Below are positions 26,176 to 34,838 of a DNA stretch of 34,838 nt, in pieces. Both the position numbers and the translations under genes were made by a program. Positions within the stretch are counted from its first letter, which is position 1, and each line of letters opens with the position of its first letter. The DNA is from Opitutia bacterium (GTDB lineage: Bacteria; Verrucomicrobiota; Verrucomicrobiia; Opitutales; Seribacteraceae), in NCBI GenBank assembly GCA_018675995.1, contig JABGWZ010000223.1, positions 1 to 34,838 of the forward strand, given 5' to 3'. The notes beneath the pieces were generated by a model. That model was given only the letters and a program-made list of their open reading frames with translations, was not told the origin of the DNA and did not search any database.

Positions 26176-27451
26176 TACTTGTATTTATATTTGGTTAATA
26201 ATCTTAATACCTATTTCTTCGTTCTCCAATGAAAGGAGAATTGGAAAGTTGAATACCTTAAGTTGGGAAAATTATTTTAATCTTGGGTCTAACACGAGTC
26301 CTTACTCCGCTGGTACATATTATCCGGATTTATCTTGTGTGGGTGCAGTCGTAACGGATGATTTGTATGGCACCGGTACTCTAGTTGCTCCTAATGTTGT
26401 GGTGACTGCCGCTCATGTGTTAAAAAACTATTGGTCCAGCCCAACACCGGTTCCAAGCGAATGGCAGTTCATTTTACATACCGATTATGAAAAAGCATCA
26501 AGCACGGTTACTTACGATGTAGAATCTATTATTCTTCACCCTGGGTGGAATAAGCGGCTCAGTCAAAACAGTGGAACTGGGGATGGGGATCGGTTAGGGG
26601 TTGATATAGCTTTATTGCTTCTAAAAACCTCTGTTGTGGGGGTCTTCCCGGCAAAATTGCCTACCGGGGCTTTGGAAACTGTTGGTACTCGAGCTGTGCT
26701 TGCGGGGTACGGAAGAATGGTAGATGGAAGTTCCGGGGTTGTGAGTTCCAGTAATAGTATTCGAATCGGGGGAGAGAATACCTTGGATCGTGTAGTTGCT
26801 GATGTCGATGCCCCAGGTGTTGACTCATCGAGTAAGGGCGGGTTATTAGCAGTAGATTTTGATTCTCCTCAAAATAATCAAAATACTCTTTCAGATGTTT
26901 CGCCTACTATTGATTATCTGGGATCAGGTACAAGTTCAGCTTCCCCATTATCATTAGAGGCAAGTTCTGCGATTGGAGATAGTGGCGGACCGGCTTTTAT
27001 ATATGATAACCTAGGATGGCGTTCGGTGGGGGTAGTTTCATACGGAACATCTGATTCCACATATGGAGATATTACTGTATACACTCGGGTGGCAAATCAT
27101 TTATCTTGGATTAAATCTTATTTACCAAGCTGGGCACAGGCTAGGCAGATTTCATATTCTGGTTGGCTAGAACTTGATTGGTTTGGTTTTTTTTATGCTC
27201 TCACAAGCAATTGGAATTATCATGCTGTCCATGGCTGGTTTTATTCAATCGATTCCGATGGCGAGTCCTTATGGGGTTGGCAAAACGACCATGTAGGGTG
27301 GTGGTGGAGTGGGCTTGGTGTTTACCCATTTCTGTATTCCACTGGTCTTGGTAAATGGATTTATGTGAATATTGCGAAATCTAATAAAGATGTTCTTTAT
27401 TATTACGATTATGACTTGGCTGATTGGGTATCATTAAGTCTCTCAAATTGA
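26168..27451 (+). CDS. Trypsin-like (S1 family) serine protease with Trp/Tyr-rich C-terminal domain
   Basis: In-frame GTG at 26168 gives the signal peptide (M)NNTCIYIWLIILIPISSFS; triad motifs VVTAAHVL, VDIALLLL, AIGDSGGPAFI. Track start at 26054 is inside the previous gene and would add non-signal sequence. Confidence 0.9.
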   Translation: MNNTCIYIWLIILIPISSFSNERRIGKLNTLSWENYFNLGSNTSPYSAGTYYPDLSCVGAVVTDDLYGTGTLVAPNVVVTAAHVLKNYWSSPTPVPSEWQFILHTDYEKASSTVTYDVESIILHPGWNKRLSQNSGTGDGDRLGVDIALLLLKTSVVGVFPAKLPTGALETVGTRAVLAGYGRMVDGSSGVVSSSNSIRIGGENTLDRVVADVDAPGVDSSSKGGLLAVDFDSPQNNQNTLSDVSPTIDYLGSGTSSASPLSLEASSAIGDSGGPAFIYDNLGWRSVGVVSYGTSDSTYGDITVYTRVANHLSWIKSYLPSWAQARQISYSGWLELDWFGFFYALTSNWNYHAVHGWFYSIDSDGESLWGWQNDHVGWWWSGLGVYPFLYSTGLGKWIYVNIAKSNKDVLYYYDYDLADWVSLSLSN

Positions 27452-27477
27452 CCCATTTACACGCTAATAAAACTTTC

Positions 27478-28284
27478 ATGGAACCCATAAAAAGTATTTT
27501 TTCTAAAAGAGAATTGTTGTGGCAGTTTCTATTGCGGAATGTGAGGCAAAGGCACCGTGGGAGCGTATTGGGTGCATTATGGTTAGTTGTTAATCCTTTG
27601 CTTATGCTTGGGTTGTATGTGTTTGCTTTTGGTATTGTATTCGGTGGTCGATTTACTGATTCTCCGGATGAGTCCACTTTGGATTATGCACTTGGAGTTT
27701 TTTTGGGGTTGAGCGTTTTGGGGTTGGTTTCCGGTTCAATCGGAGTGTCCCCTAGCATAATTGTGAGTCAGCCTAATTTTGTTAAAAAAGTGGTTTTCCC
27801 ATTGGAGATTCTCCCCACAGCAATGATTGGTGCCTTAAGTTATGATTTACTAATTGGTCTGGGTTTGTGTTTAATTGGAATTTGTTTTCTTGGGGCAGGG
27901 GTTTCGCTAAATTTTCTTTTAATCCCTATTCTTATTGGACCCGTTTTTCTTATCGCACTTGGGGTATCATGGTTTTTTTCTGCTCTTGGTGTCTTTATTC
28001 GCGATGTTAGTCACCTAGGCTCGTTTCTTGGGCTAGCCCTTTTGTATTCGAGTGGGGTTTTTTATTCTGCTGATAAGGCTCGTGATGCTGCTCCCGGAAT
28101 CTGGAAGTTTTTACAATGGAACCCTCTTTTACAGATAATTGATTCTTTGCGTAAGGTAACTATTTGGGGAGGCGAACCCGACTGGGGTTCAATCGGATAC
28201 GCATGGTTTTTTGGGATTATTGTACTTGCAGGAGGTTCCTGGTTTTTTAACCGATTACGACCAACTTTTGCAGATGTACTCTAG
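27478..28284 (+). CDS. ABC-2 type polysaccharide export permease
   Basis: LLWQFLLRNVRQRHRGSVLGALWLVVNPLLMLGLYVFAFGIVF is typical of KpsM/RfbA-type permeases; start set to ATG 27478, after the protease stop (27451). Confidence 0.9.
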   Translation: MEPIKSIFSKRELLWQFLLRNVRQRHRGSVLGALWLVVNPLLMLGLYVFAFGIVFGGRFTDSPDESTLDYALGVFLGLSVLGLVSGSIGVSPSIIVSQPNFVKKVVFPLEILPTAMIGALSYDLLIGLGLCLIGICFLGAGVSLNFLLIPILIGPVFLIALGVSWFFSALGVFIRDVSHLGSFLGLALLYSSGVFYSADKARDAAPGIWKFLQWNPLLQIIDSLRKVTIWGGEPDWGSIGYAWFFGIIVLAGGSWFFNRLRPTFADVL

Positions 28285-28306
28285 AGCTTAGATGTAAAGC
28301 TCTTTT
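28283..28306 (+). terminator. Terminator-like hairpin spanning convergent stop codons
   Basis: AGAGCTT (28283-28289) / AAGCTCT (28297-28303) 7-bp stem, 7-nt loop, followed by TTT. Confidence 0.45.
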
Positions 28307-29394
28307 GCTAATTTTTCCCATGTATGATCTTTTGCCCATTCCTTACCTGCTTTGCCCATTTTACTTCTCAAGATATTATCTTCGATCAATGTTGCGAGAG
28401 CATGTTTTAATTCGGATGGATTTTGGGGATTGGTAAGGATGCCAGTTATGCCATCCTTAACTGCATCTTCTACCCCACCAATATTGTGTGCTAAGATAGG
28501 AAGCCCATGCGAAGATGCTTCGAGATAGACGAACCCAAAACCTTCCACACTGTTCGACCTAGGCATCGATGCTAGAGCGAAAATGTCTGCTTCTTGGTAG
28601 CATTTCTTTAATTGCTTGTCATTAATGTCACCTAAAAAAGTAATCTTAAAACCAAGTCCCTTGCTTTGTTCAAGTAGTTGCTTATGAAACCTCTCTTTGA
28701 TTATTGGTCCGGCAAAGACGCATTCGATATTATCTTTTAATTTTGTAGGCAGAGCATGAATTGCACTGAGTATTTGGTCCTGTCCTTTTCGGGGGTGAAT
28801 ACGAGCTACGCTAAGAATTTTGATTTTACCTTTAACCGTATTTTCTACTTTTCTTTCATGTACCCCCGATATATTTCTCGCTGCTGCTCCTGGAAATAAG
28901 AAAATTTTATCTGCAATATTTGGAAATATTTTCAAAAGTTCTTTGCGATTGAAATTTGATAAAACATGAATTTTCTTTGATTGGTTCAAAACTTTACAAA
29001 ATAAGGCTCTTTCAATCGGGTTTTTGCAAAATCGAATGAGTTCAGATCCGTGAATTGTAATTATAAAGTTAGGATTATTTCTTATTAACCACCCAAATCT
29101 GATCCATGCACGCAAGCTTCCAGGTTCTGCAAAGTGAAGAATGGTATTCTGGGTAAACTGTTTTTGCCGTTTTTTAATTTCGCGGAATAACTTCCAACTG
29201 CAAGCCCAGTCCTGGCTTCCTTTAAGAGGTAATTGACAAATATGCTCCTCATCGCTGGCATAATTTGGAACCCAGGCTTCAATACTATCTTCAAGTTTTC
29301 TCTTTGCATGGACTAATTCTTCACAATACACACCTGCCCCTCCTCTTTTGGGTGGATATTCGTGTGCCATTATTATGATCTTTTTGTTGTCCAT
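28288..29394 (-). CDS. Glycosyltransferase family 4 protein
   Basis: HEYPPKRGGAGVYCEELVHA, ILSVARIHPRKGQDQILSA, EGFGFVYLEASSHGLPILAHNIGGVEDAV. Confidence 0.93.
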   Translation of the reverse strand: MDNKKIIIMAHEYPPKRGGAGVYCEELVHAKRKLEDSIEAWVPNYASDEEHICQLPLKGSQDWACSWKLFREIKKRQKQFTQNTILHFAEPGSLRAWIRFGWLIRNNPNFIITIHGSELIRFCKNPIERALFCKVLNQSKKIHVLSNFNRKELLKIFPNIADKIFLFPGAAARNISGVHERKVENTVKGKIKILSVARIHPRKGQDQILSAIHALPTKLKDNIECVFAGPIIKERFHKQLLEQSKGLGFKITFLGDINDKQLKKCYQEADIFALASMPRSNSVEGFGFVYLEASSHGLPILAHNIGGVEDAVKDGITGILTNPQNPSELKHALATLIEDNILRSKMGKAGKEWAKDHTWEKLAKELYI

Positions 29395-29466
29395 ATGAGT
29401 GAGTTCTTTATTCTTTATTGGATCAGCCTTTCTGCAACGATCAAAATTTATTTTAAGGCATATTTA

Positions 29467-30273
29467 ATGAAAATAAAAAAAGCATTAGTTACAGGAGGGA
29501 CATCTGGGATAGGATTAGCAATTTGTGAACAATTGCTTGCTGGTGGCTCGGAAGTTTATTCCGTTTCTCGGAATCCTCACAAATGTGAAAAGCGAGCAAA
29601 TTTTCACCCGTTACAACTCGACCTAGCAGATTTATCTGCAGTCTTTGAATTTTGTGAAAATTTCATTATGAAACATGGCATACCAGATCTGTTAATTAAT
29701 AACGCAGGTTATGGTGTTTTTTACGATTGGATTAGGTTTCCACGCAATGAGATTGAGAAACAGATAAATGTTTTGTTTTCCAGTCCAGTTCTAATGTGTA
29801 AATCATTTGCACCGAAAATGGCAGAAAGGGGAGGGGTTATTATTAATATAAGCTCATTGGCCGTTTTATATCCACTGCCCTTCATGCCCCTTTATAATGC
29901 AGGTAAATCTGCACTATCTGCTTTTACTAAATCCATGATTCTCGAAGGTAATAACAAACTTTGTTGGATAGATTTTCGTTTGGGAGATATTTCCACAGGT
30001 TTTAATCAATCGGCACCAAAGCAAGAATTTAAGCAGCAAAATCAATCAATGAGAAATGCATGGAATCAAATTGAGAAACAACTGGACGAGTCTCCAAACG
30101 CAGTTTTTGCTGCGAAGCAAATTATTCGTGCAGTTGATCGAAGAAAGGTAGGCACTCTATACGGTGGTGGATTCTTTCAGGCTCGAATTGCCCCTTTTTT
30201 ACGAATTTTCTTAGGAAATAGGATATTAGATTGGGTTTTACGTATAAGATATGGAATGTGTAAGATTTTTTAA
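29467..30273 (+). CDS. Short-chain dehydrogenase/reductase (SDR)
   Basis: KKALVTGGTSGIGLAICEQLL, LLINNAGYGVF, INISSLAVLYPLPFMPLYNAGKSALSAFT (S-Y-x3-K). Track start 29362 overlaps the divergent GT4 gene; ATG 29467 fits the Rossmann start. Confidence 0.92.
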   Translation: MKIKKALVTGGTSGIGLAICEQLLAGGSEVYSVSRNPHKCEKRANFHPLQLDLADLSAVFEFCENFIMKHGIPDLLINNAGYGVFYDWIRFPRNEIEKQINVLFSSPVLMCKSFAPKMAERGGVIINISSLAVLYPLPFMPLYNAGKSALSAFTKSMILEGNNKLCWIDFRLGDISTGFNQSAPKQEFKQQNQSMRNAWNQIEKQLDESPNAVFAAKQIIRAVDRRKVGTLYGGGFFQARIAPFLRIFLGNRILDWVLRIRYGMCKIF

Positions 30274-30357
30274 TTATGATGCGGGGAAAGCAATTTAACA
30301 TACAAATAAAAAATACCTTTCAACTTGCTTCTCACTATAAAACTATAATAAATTACA

Positions 30358-31458
30358 ATGATGTCTTTGATTAAGAATGCCCTGCCAATTGTTTTTGTAT
30401 TTTTTTCCATTACAAATCTTTATGCTCAACCTACTATTTGGAACTCGGCTACATCATATAACATAGGTGATTTAGTCGTTTCTGGTGAATCTACGTACAT
30501 TGCTATTTCAGAAAGTTCTAACCAAGAACCCCCTAACGCTACCTATTGGACTGACCTTTCTGTTGCTGCATCAGCCTTAGGCGTTCCCGAAGAAACTGTT
30601 CCAACTCTTGATACAACTACCATTCTAGATAGCTTATCTGCCTTAGAAAGTCCGGATGACAATACGACATCTGTTAGCTCCTCCAAAATTATAAATATTT
30701 CCACAAATGGATATTCAGAAGCAGGTGCACAAAAAATGTCTGCCGGTTTCATTATTAGCGGAACTGAAAATTTAAAGGTTTATATAAAAGCTGAGAAATC
30801 ACAAGAAGCTGGTATAACCCCTCTAACAAATCCGAAATTACAGGTTTGGAATATCTCTAGAACATCGATGCTTTACGAAAATGACAATTGGGGAACAAAT
30901 TCCAATGTTTCTGAAATTAATGTATTGGGTGGAAGTTACCCACCGATTGAATCAACGGATGCAGCAGTTTTAGTTACTCTTGCACCCGGAGCATATCTAG
31001 TTGATGTTTTTGGTGCTGCTGGAAATACAGGAAAAGCCCTAGTAGCTGTAAATAATGTAGATTCAACTTCCAGTAGCCAATTAATCAACATTTCAACGAA
31101 TGGATACGCCTATACAGGTGCGCAGAAAATGTCAGCTGGCTTTATCATTTCTGGAACAGAAGATGTAAAAGTTTATATCAAGGCAGAAAAATCACAGGAA
31201 GCTGGCATTACGCCACTAACCAATCCGAAATTACAAATCTGGAACATATCGAGAACAACGATGCTTTATGAAAATGATAATTGGGGAACGAACTCTAATG
31301 TTTCTGAAATTAATGCATTAGGCGGAAGTTATCCACCGATTGAAGCTACGGATGCCGCTGTCTTGGTGACACTTTCGCCAGGGGCTTATCTTGCAGATGT
31401 TTTTGGTGCGTCTGGTAATGTTGGCAAAGCATTAGTTGCAATTAATAAAGTAAATTAA
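30358..31458 (+). CDS. Secreted protein with CBM5/12-like N-terminal module and two tandem approx. 131-residue repeats
   Basis: Signal peptide; WNSATSYNIGDLVVSGESTYIAISESSNQEPPNATYWTDL resembles CBM5/12; two near-identical repeats follow. Confidence 0.85.
   Translation: MMSLIKNALPIVFVFFSITNLYAQPTIWNSATSYNIGDLVVSGESTYIAISESSNQEPPNATYWTDLSVAASALGVPEETVPTLDTTTILDSLSALESPDDNTTSVSSSKIINISTNGYSEAGAQKMSAGFIISGTENLKVYIKAEKSQEAGITPLTNPKLQVWNISRTSMLYENDNWGTNSNVSEINVLGGSYPPIESTDAAVLVTLAPGAYLVDVFGAAGNTGKALVAVNNVDSTSSSQLINISTNGYAYTGAQKMSAGFIISGTEDVKVYIKAEKSQEAGITPLTNPKLQIWNISRTTMLYENDNWGTNSNVSEINALGGSYPPIEATDAAVLVTLSPGAYLADVFGASGNVGKALVAINKVN
30679..31059 (+). repeat. Tandem coding repeat, unit 1
   Basis: SSKIINISTNGYSEAGAQKMSAGFIISGTENLKVYIKAEKSQEAGITPLTNPKLQ... 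aligns without gaps to unit 2 at a 393-nt offset. Confidence 0.95.
31072..31452 (+). repeat. Tandem coding repeat, unit 2
   Basis: SSQLINISTNGYAYTGAQKMSAGFIISGTEDVKVYIKAEKSQEAGITPLTNPKLQ...; about 17 amino-acid differences from unit 1 over 127 positions, counted by eye. Confidence 0.95.
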
Positions 31459-31529
31459 CAATGTTATAGGTTTAGTTCCTAAGATTTTAATTTATTAGTT
31501 GAGCTAACATATGACCCAATATTTACTAT

Positions 31530-32444
31530 TTAAGTTTTTTTCAGAAAACCTTTTGAGTGTGCAATTTGCGTAGCTAGATTTTTTTTAAAACAATAAAGAT
31601 AATCCTTTGGTTTTAAGGACTTTTCTTTAACTAAATATTTAATATCAGTTGATGTATCAGAAAGATTTTTTTTGATCGCTGCATAAAAGTTGATTTGCAA
31701 ATCGTAATTAAAATAACTATCAAAAAATTTAATTTCTGTAGTGGCTCTTTTGTACATTCCAAAAAAGCTAAAATTATGCGAGTGAAATACTAGGGCTTCG
31801 CTTTGATAGGCCAAACAATATCCTGCTTCGATTACTTTTTTTGCCCAAGTTTGATCTTCACCAAAATCAACATTTGGAAAAGGGATTTCTTCCCAAACTG
31901 TTCTTCTTATTCCAGAATTATTATTTGAAAAGAAATGTAGTGTCTGTCTTAGCGAAACATTATTTTCGTATTCATTCCAATCATTAATTTTTCGAATTGG
32001 TAATTCGTTCATACTCTCAAAGTGTAGATCGAGATCTCTTTGGATTAGTTTAGGGTGATTTAAATGAGCAATGTGCCTGCCAAAGACTCCAGCAATGTTT
32101 TTATCTTCAAATGTTTTCACCATTGTAGATAACCAATTATCCCGTACTGGAAGGGAATCTTGAGTTAGGAGAAGAATAATTTCCCCACTACTTTGTTTAA
32201 TTGCCTGATTTCTAGTTTTCCCGTGCTGAAAATCTATTTTATTAATCGTTATTAATTTAAATGGTATTTTGGAGTTATTAAAAAGTTCTTGTATCTGATT
32301 TATTGAGTCATCAGAACTTTCTGAATCAATTATTACTATTTCCCAAGAATCTTTATAGTCTTGAACAAGAAGTTTTTTACATACTTCCAGCAATAAATCA
32401 CCACCGTTAAAAGTCGGTATTATAACGCTAGCTTTTTTGTTCAT
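31530..32444 (-). CDS. Glycosyltransferase family 2 protein
   Basis: ASVIIPTFNGGDLLLEVCKKLLVQDYKDSWEIVIIDSESSDDS, ILLLTQDSLPV, DFGEDQTWAKKVIEAG. Confidence 0.93.
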   Translation of the reverse strand: MNKKASVIIPTFNGGDLLLEVCKKLLVQDYKDSWEIVIIDSESSDDSINQIQELFNNSKIPFKLITINKIDFQHGKTRNQAIKQSSGEIILLLTQDSLPVRDNWLSTMVKTFEDKNIAGVFGRHIAHLNHPKLIQRDLDLHFESMNELPIRKINDWNEYENNVSLRQTLHFFSNNNSGIRRTVWEEIPFPNVDFGEDQTWAKKVIEAGYCLAYQSEALVFHSHNFSFFGMYKRATTEIKFFDSYFNYDLQINFYAAIKKNLSDTSTDIKYLVKEKSLKPKDYLYCFKKNLATQIAHSKGFLKKT

Positions 32445-34669
32445 GATTTCGTTAAAGATTTCACAACCATTTTAGCACTTTTTTCCCATGAAAGATTTGT
32501 TATGTATTCGATTCCGTTCTTTATATTTTCCAATCTCTTTTCATCGGAGCAGAGAAGATCATTTATCGTTTCAAAAATAGCGAATGGAGTCGGTTTTGCA
32601 TAATGAACAGTATTTTGGGGATATGTTCTTCTAGTATTTTCGCCATCAAATTCAATAACGGGTAATCCGCAAGCCATCATTTCCAATGGAACTAATGAGT
32701 AATTTGTGGCAGAAAAAACGCAACCTATATCACACTTTCTGTACAGTTTACCTAGGTCAGTTGGAGTAAGCACTGAGTGAATATCGTATGAAAACTTAAC
32801 TTTTAAAGGAACTTTTTTTTCGCCAAAAAATTCCGCATGAAAAGGAATACCTTTTTTGTGGAGAATCGTTAAACCTAGTATTATCAGTTCAGTTAATCTT
32901 CTTGGTGTTCCTGATCTGGAATAAATTGCAATTCTTGGTTTGTGTCTAAGGTTTTTTTGGGGAGAGTGAAAGAATATTTCACGATCTACTGCAAGTTCAA
33001 AATAACCTGCCACATCTGCCCCAACATTTTTAATTTCACTAGCTAACCAACTTCCTGCAGTTATGCATTTAAGTCCCATTTTATAAGTTTCAAGAGCAAG
33101 GAAATATTCTGTGCCAATCGGTGAGAAATTGGGTTCAAAATCTTGTACAAAATAGTATTTTGGTCCTTTGTAAGAAAAATTTGGCAGGTAATAACAAGTA
33201 TGATATGAAGTGCAGATCAGTCCGCTTGAACTCAAATTTACAACTTTATCTTTCTTTAAAAAATAGACATTTGCTTTTAACTGAAAGAAGTGATCTTCGA
33301 TAACCTGCTTTGCATCTTCGGGGCTTTTATGAATGGAGTTACCGCATACCCAGATATTGTTTTGATAACCAAATTTTTCAAGCCAGCTTATAATACGAAA
33401 AATTGTTGTATGCCCGCCGGAACCAATGTTAAAGTCTGGAATTATCCAATCGAATACTTTCTTACAGCAGGTTGTTTCGGTTACTGAATGTATTAAGGAG
33501 AGTTTATCAGAATTTTGATTAACTTGATCCATAAATCCAGGTTCAGTTTTATTTGGCCTGGGTGATTCCTTCCTAAATCTTTTCTGAATTCTCCTCACGG
33601 GAGTTAGTAACTTCCAAGAAAGAGAATTTTGTATACTAAGAATTTTACTTCTCAGGTATTCATTTTCAGCTGTTAAGTTGTTAGAAAAGTGAACTTTTTC
33701 TTGGTTGAGAACTCGCTCGATTTGTAATTCTTTTTCTTTCGAATGGTTCTCTTCTTTCAGTTTTATAATGAATTCCGTAATTACAGAGTTATGACCCGAA
33801 GATTTATGAATTGATTCTAAACACTCTGTTATTAGTTTGCCAGCAATGGAGCGAAATTCATCTTGATTTGAAACTATGCTATCTAAAACAATTTGGTTTA
33901 AATAATGATATGCAATTATTGATGGCGATAGATTAGAAACCTTTTGTTGAAGGAAATTATTTTTTTGGAATTCTGATGATGAGTAGGTTGATAATCTGAG
34001 CCAATCCTCTTCGTGAAAATGTGTTTCTTTGGCAAATTCGTAATCAATAATTTTATAATCCTTATCTTTATTAACTAGAATGTTTCTCCCCGCGAGATCT
34101 CCATTAGTCCACCTTTTGTTAAAAGAAGAGTTTAGATTTGATTCTGATAAAAATGCTAGTATCAAAGACTCAACAATTTTCTTATCGTTTGACCCAAGTG
34201 TTCCGAGTACTTTTGAGGAAAGTTTTGCAATTTCTGCTTCCCATGAATCAATAGTTGACTCGATAATTTCATCGTTAAATTTATCAGTAATATTAACTAA
34301 AATTTTATCTACATCCTCATGGTTTAAAATTCCTTTATCTAATAATTCATGGATGGGGTTACCTTCAAAAAATTCTTGAGCAAACAGTTGGTAAGATTCA
34401 ATTGTTTCAAAGAAGATTGGCTTGCATGAGATATCCGGAAATAAGGAATTAAAAGCTTTAGCTTTTTCAAATGTCCTTGAGGGTTGGTTCGTTATCGTAA
34501 GGTGAATCGCCGTACCGGTATTTAAAATTAATTTATAAAAACGTTTAGCTGTTCGTACTAGTTGAGCACTTTGCTCTAACTCTTTGATTGAAGTAATTTC
34601 TTTACTCTTAATTTGGTTCCTTAAAAGTTCAAAAATTCTTTCTTGAGTTAATATCTGAATTTCGACCAT
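32441..34669 (-). CDS. Kinase-like domain / coiled coil / WsaF-like GT4 glycosyltransferase fusion
   Basis: 742 aa; N-terminal WTNGDLAGRNILVNKDKDYKIIDYEFA (kinase-like catalytic loop), central coiled coil ending in NSLSWKLLTPVRRIQKRF, C-terminal WIIPDFNIGSGGHTTIFRIISWLEKFGY ... YSLVPLEMMACGLPVIEFDGENTR. Confidence 0.85.
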   Translation of the reverse strand: MVEIQILTQERIFELLRNQIKSKEITSIKELEQSAQLVRTAKRFYKLILNTGTAIHLTITNQPSRTFEKAKAFNSLFPDISCKPIFFETIESYQLFAQEFFEGNPIHELLDKGILNHEDVDKILVNITDKFNDEIIESTIDSWEAEIAKLSSKVLGTLGSNDKKIVESLILAFLSESNLNSSFNKRWTNGDLAGRNILVNKDKDYKIIDYEFAKETHFHEEDWLRLSTYSSSEFQKNNFLQQKVSNLSPSIIAYHYLNQIVLDSIVSNQDEFRSIAGKLITECLESIHKSSGHNSVITEFIIKLKEENHSKEKELQIERVLNQEKVHFSNNLTAENEYLRSKILSIQNSLSWKLLTPVRRIQKRFRKESPRPNKTEPGFMDQVNQNSDKLSLIHSVTETTCCKKVFDWIIPDFNIGSGGHTTIFRIISWLEKFGYQNNIWVCGNSIHKSPEDAKQVIEDHFFQLKANVYFLKKDKVVNLSSSGLICTSYHTCYYLPNFSYKGPKYYFVQDFEPNFSPIGTEYFLALETYKMGLKCITAGSWLASEIKNVGADVAGYFELAVDREIFFHSPQKNLRHKPRIAIYSRSGTPRRLTELIILGLTILHKKGIPFHAEFFGEKKVPLKVKFSYDIHSVLTPTDLGKLYRKCDIGCVFSATNYSLVPLEMMACGLPVIEFDGENTRRTYPQNTVHYAKPTPFAIFETINDLLCSDEKRLENIKNGIEYITNLSWEKSAKMVVKSLTKS

Positions 34670-34670
34670 T

Positions 34671-34838
34671 TTAATTAGCTTCTATAAAATAACTAGGTGC
34701 GAAGTTGTGGAGTGTATTTAATTTAGCAAAATCATTTGCCATGGATTCTAGCTCGTTTTGATGGTCAAGAGGATTACCGTTTGTTCCATCATGTTCTTTA
34801 ATCCATTTTTTATTTAGAATATGCTCATTCAATTCACA
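34671..34838 (-). CDS. C-terminal end of a truncated ORF, product unknown
   Basis: Manual reverse-strand reading is open from the window edge to TAA at 34673-34671 (...ELESMANDFAKLNTLHNFAPSYFIEAN*); 1 nt before the next gene's ATG. Confidence 0.65.
   Translation of the reverse strand, partial: CELNEHILNKKWIKEHDGTNGNPLDHQNELESMANDFAKLNTLHNFAPSYFIEAN

Noticed and set aside
30358-31458. Chitinase
   Set aside because: Only a CBM5/12-like module and repeats are visible; no catalytic domain.
1-34838. CRISPR arrays, transposons, prophage, tRNA/rRNA genes
   Set aside because: No regularly spaced repeats, transposase/integrase motifs or recognisable tRNA/rRNA sequence found by reading; a computational scan would be needed to exclude short RNAs.

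Overview
The window looks like a chromosomal segment from a Verrucomicrobiota-like bacterium. That placement is inferred from protein style and gene content; no rRNA is present. There are five blocks. (1) A tightly packed minus-strand operon of at least 12.4 kb (12402 to beyond position 1): MoxR AAA+ ATPase, DUF58, BatA/VWA, VWA, a DUF4175-like coiled-coil membrane protein, a secreted squalene-cyclase-fold repeat protein, and a truncated protein open at the left edge. That last ORF is missing from the supplied ORF track; I translated it as four beta-repeats, a LamG/DUF1080-like domain and an FGE-sulfatase domain. (2) A minus-strand trio: membrane-anchored squalene-cyclase-fold protein, azurin, and an NRAMP-like transporter lacking the DPGN and MPH motifs. 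(3) A plus-strand run: YdjY-like protein, a third squalene-cyclase-fold protein, hypothetical, ftsY, aroB, hypothetical, lpxA, HesB/IscA, infC, crcB. (4) A proline-rich secreted protein overlapping a trypsin-like protease with a Trp/Tyr-rich C-terminal domain, followed by an ABC-2 permease. (5) A polysaccharide-type locus: GT4, SDR, a secreted protein with a CBM-like domain and two tandem repeats, GT2, a kinase-GT4 fusion, and a truncated ORF at the right edge. The best candidate for something undescribed is the MoxR/VWA system coupled to exported cyclase-fold proteins and an FGE-like protein, with two more cyclase-fold paralogues flanking a 94-bp divergent promoter region nearby. No tRNA, rRNA, CRISPR array or transposase was recognised.
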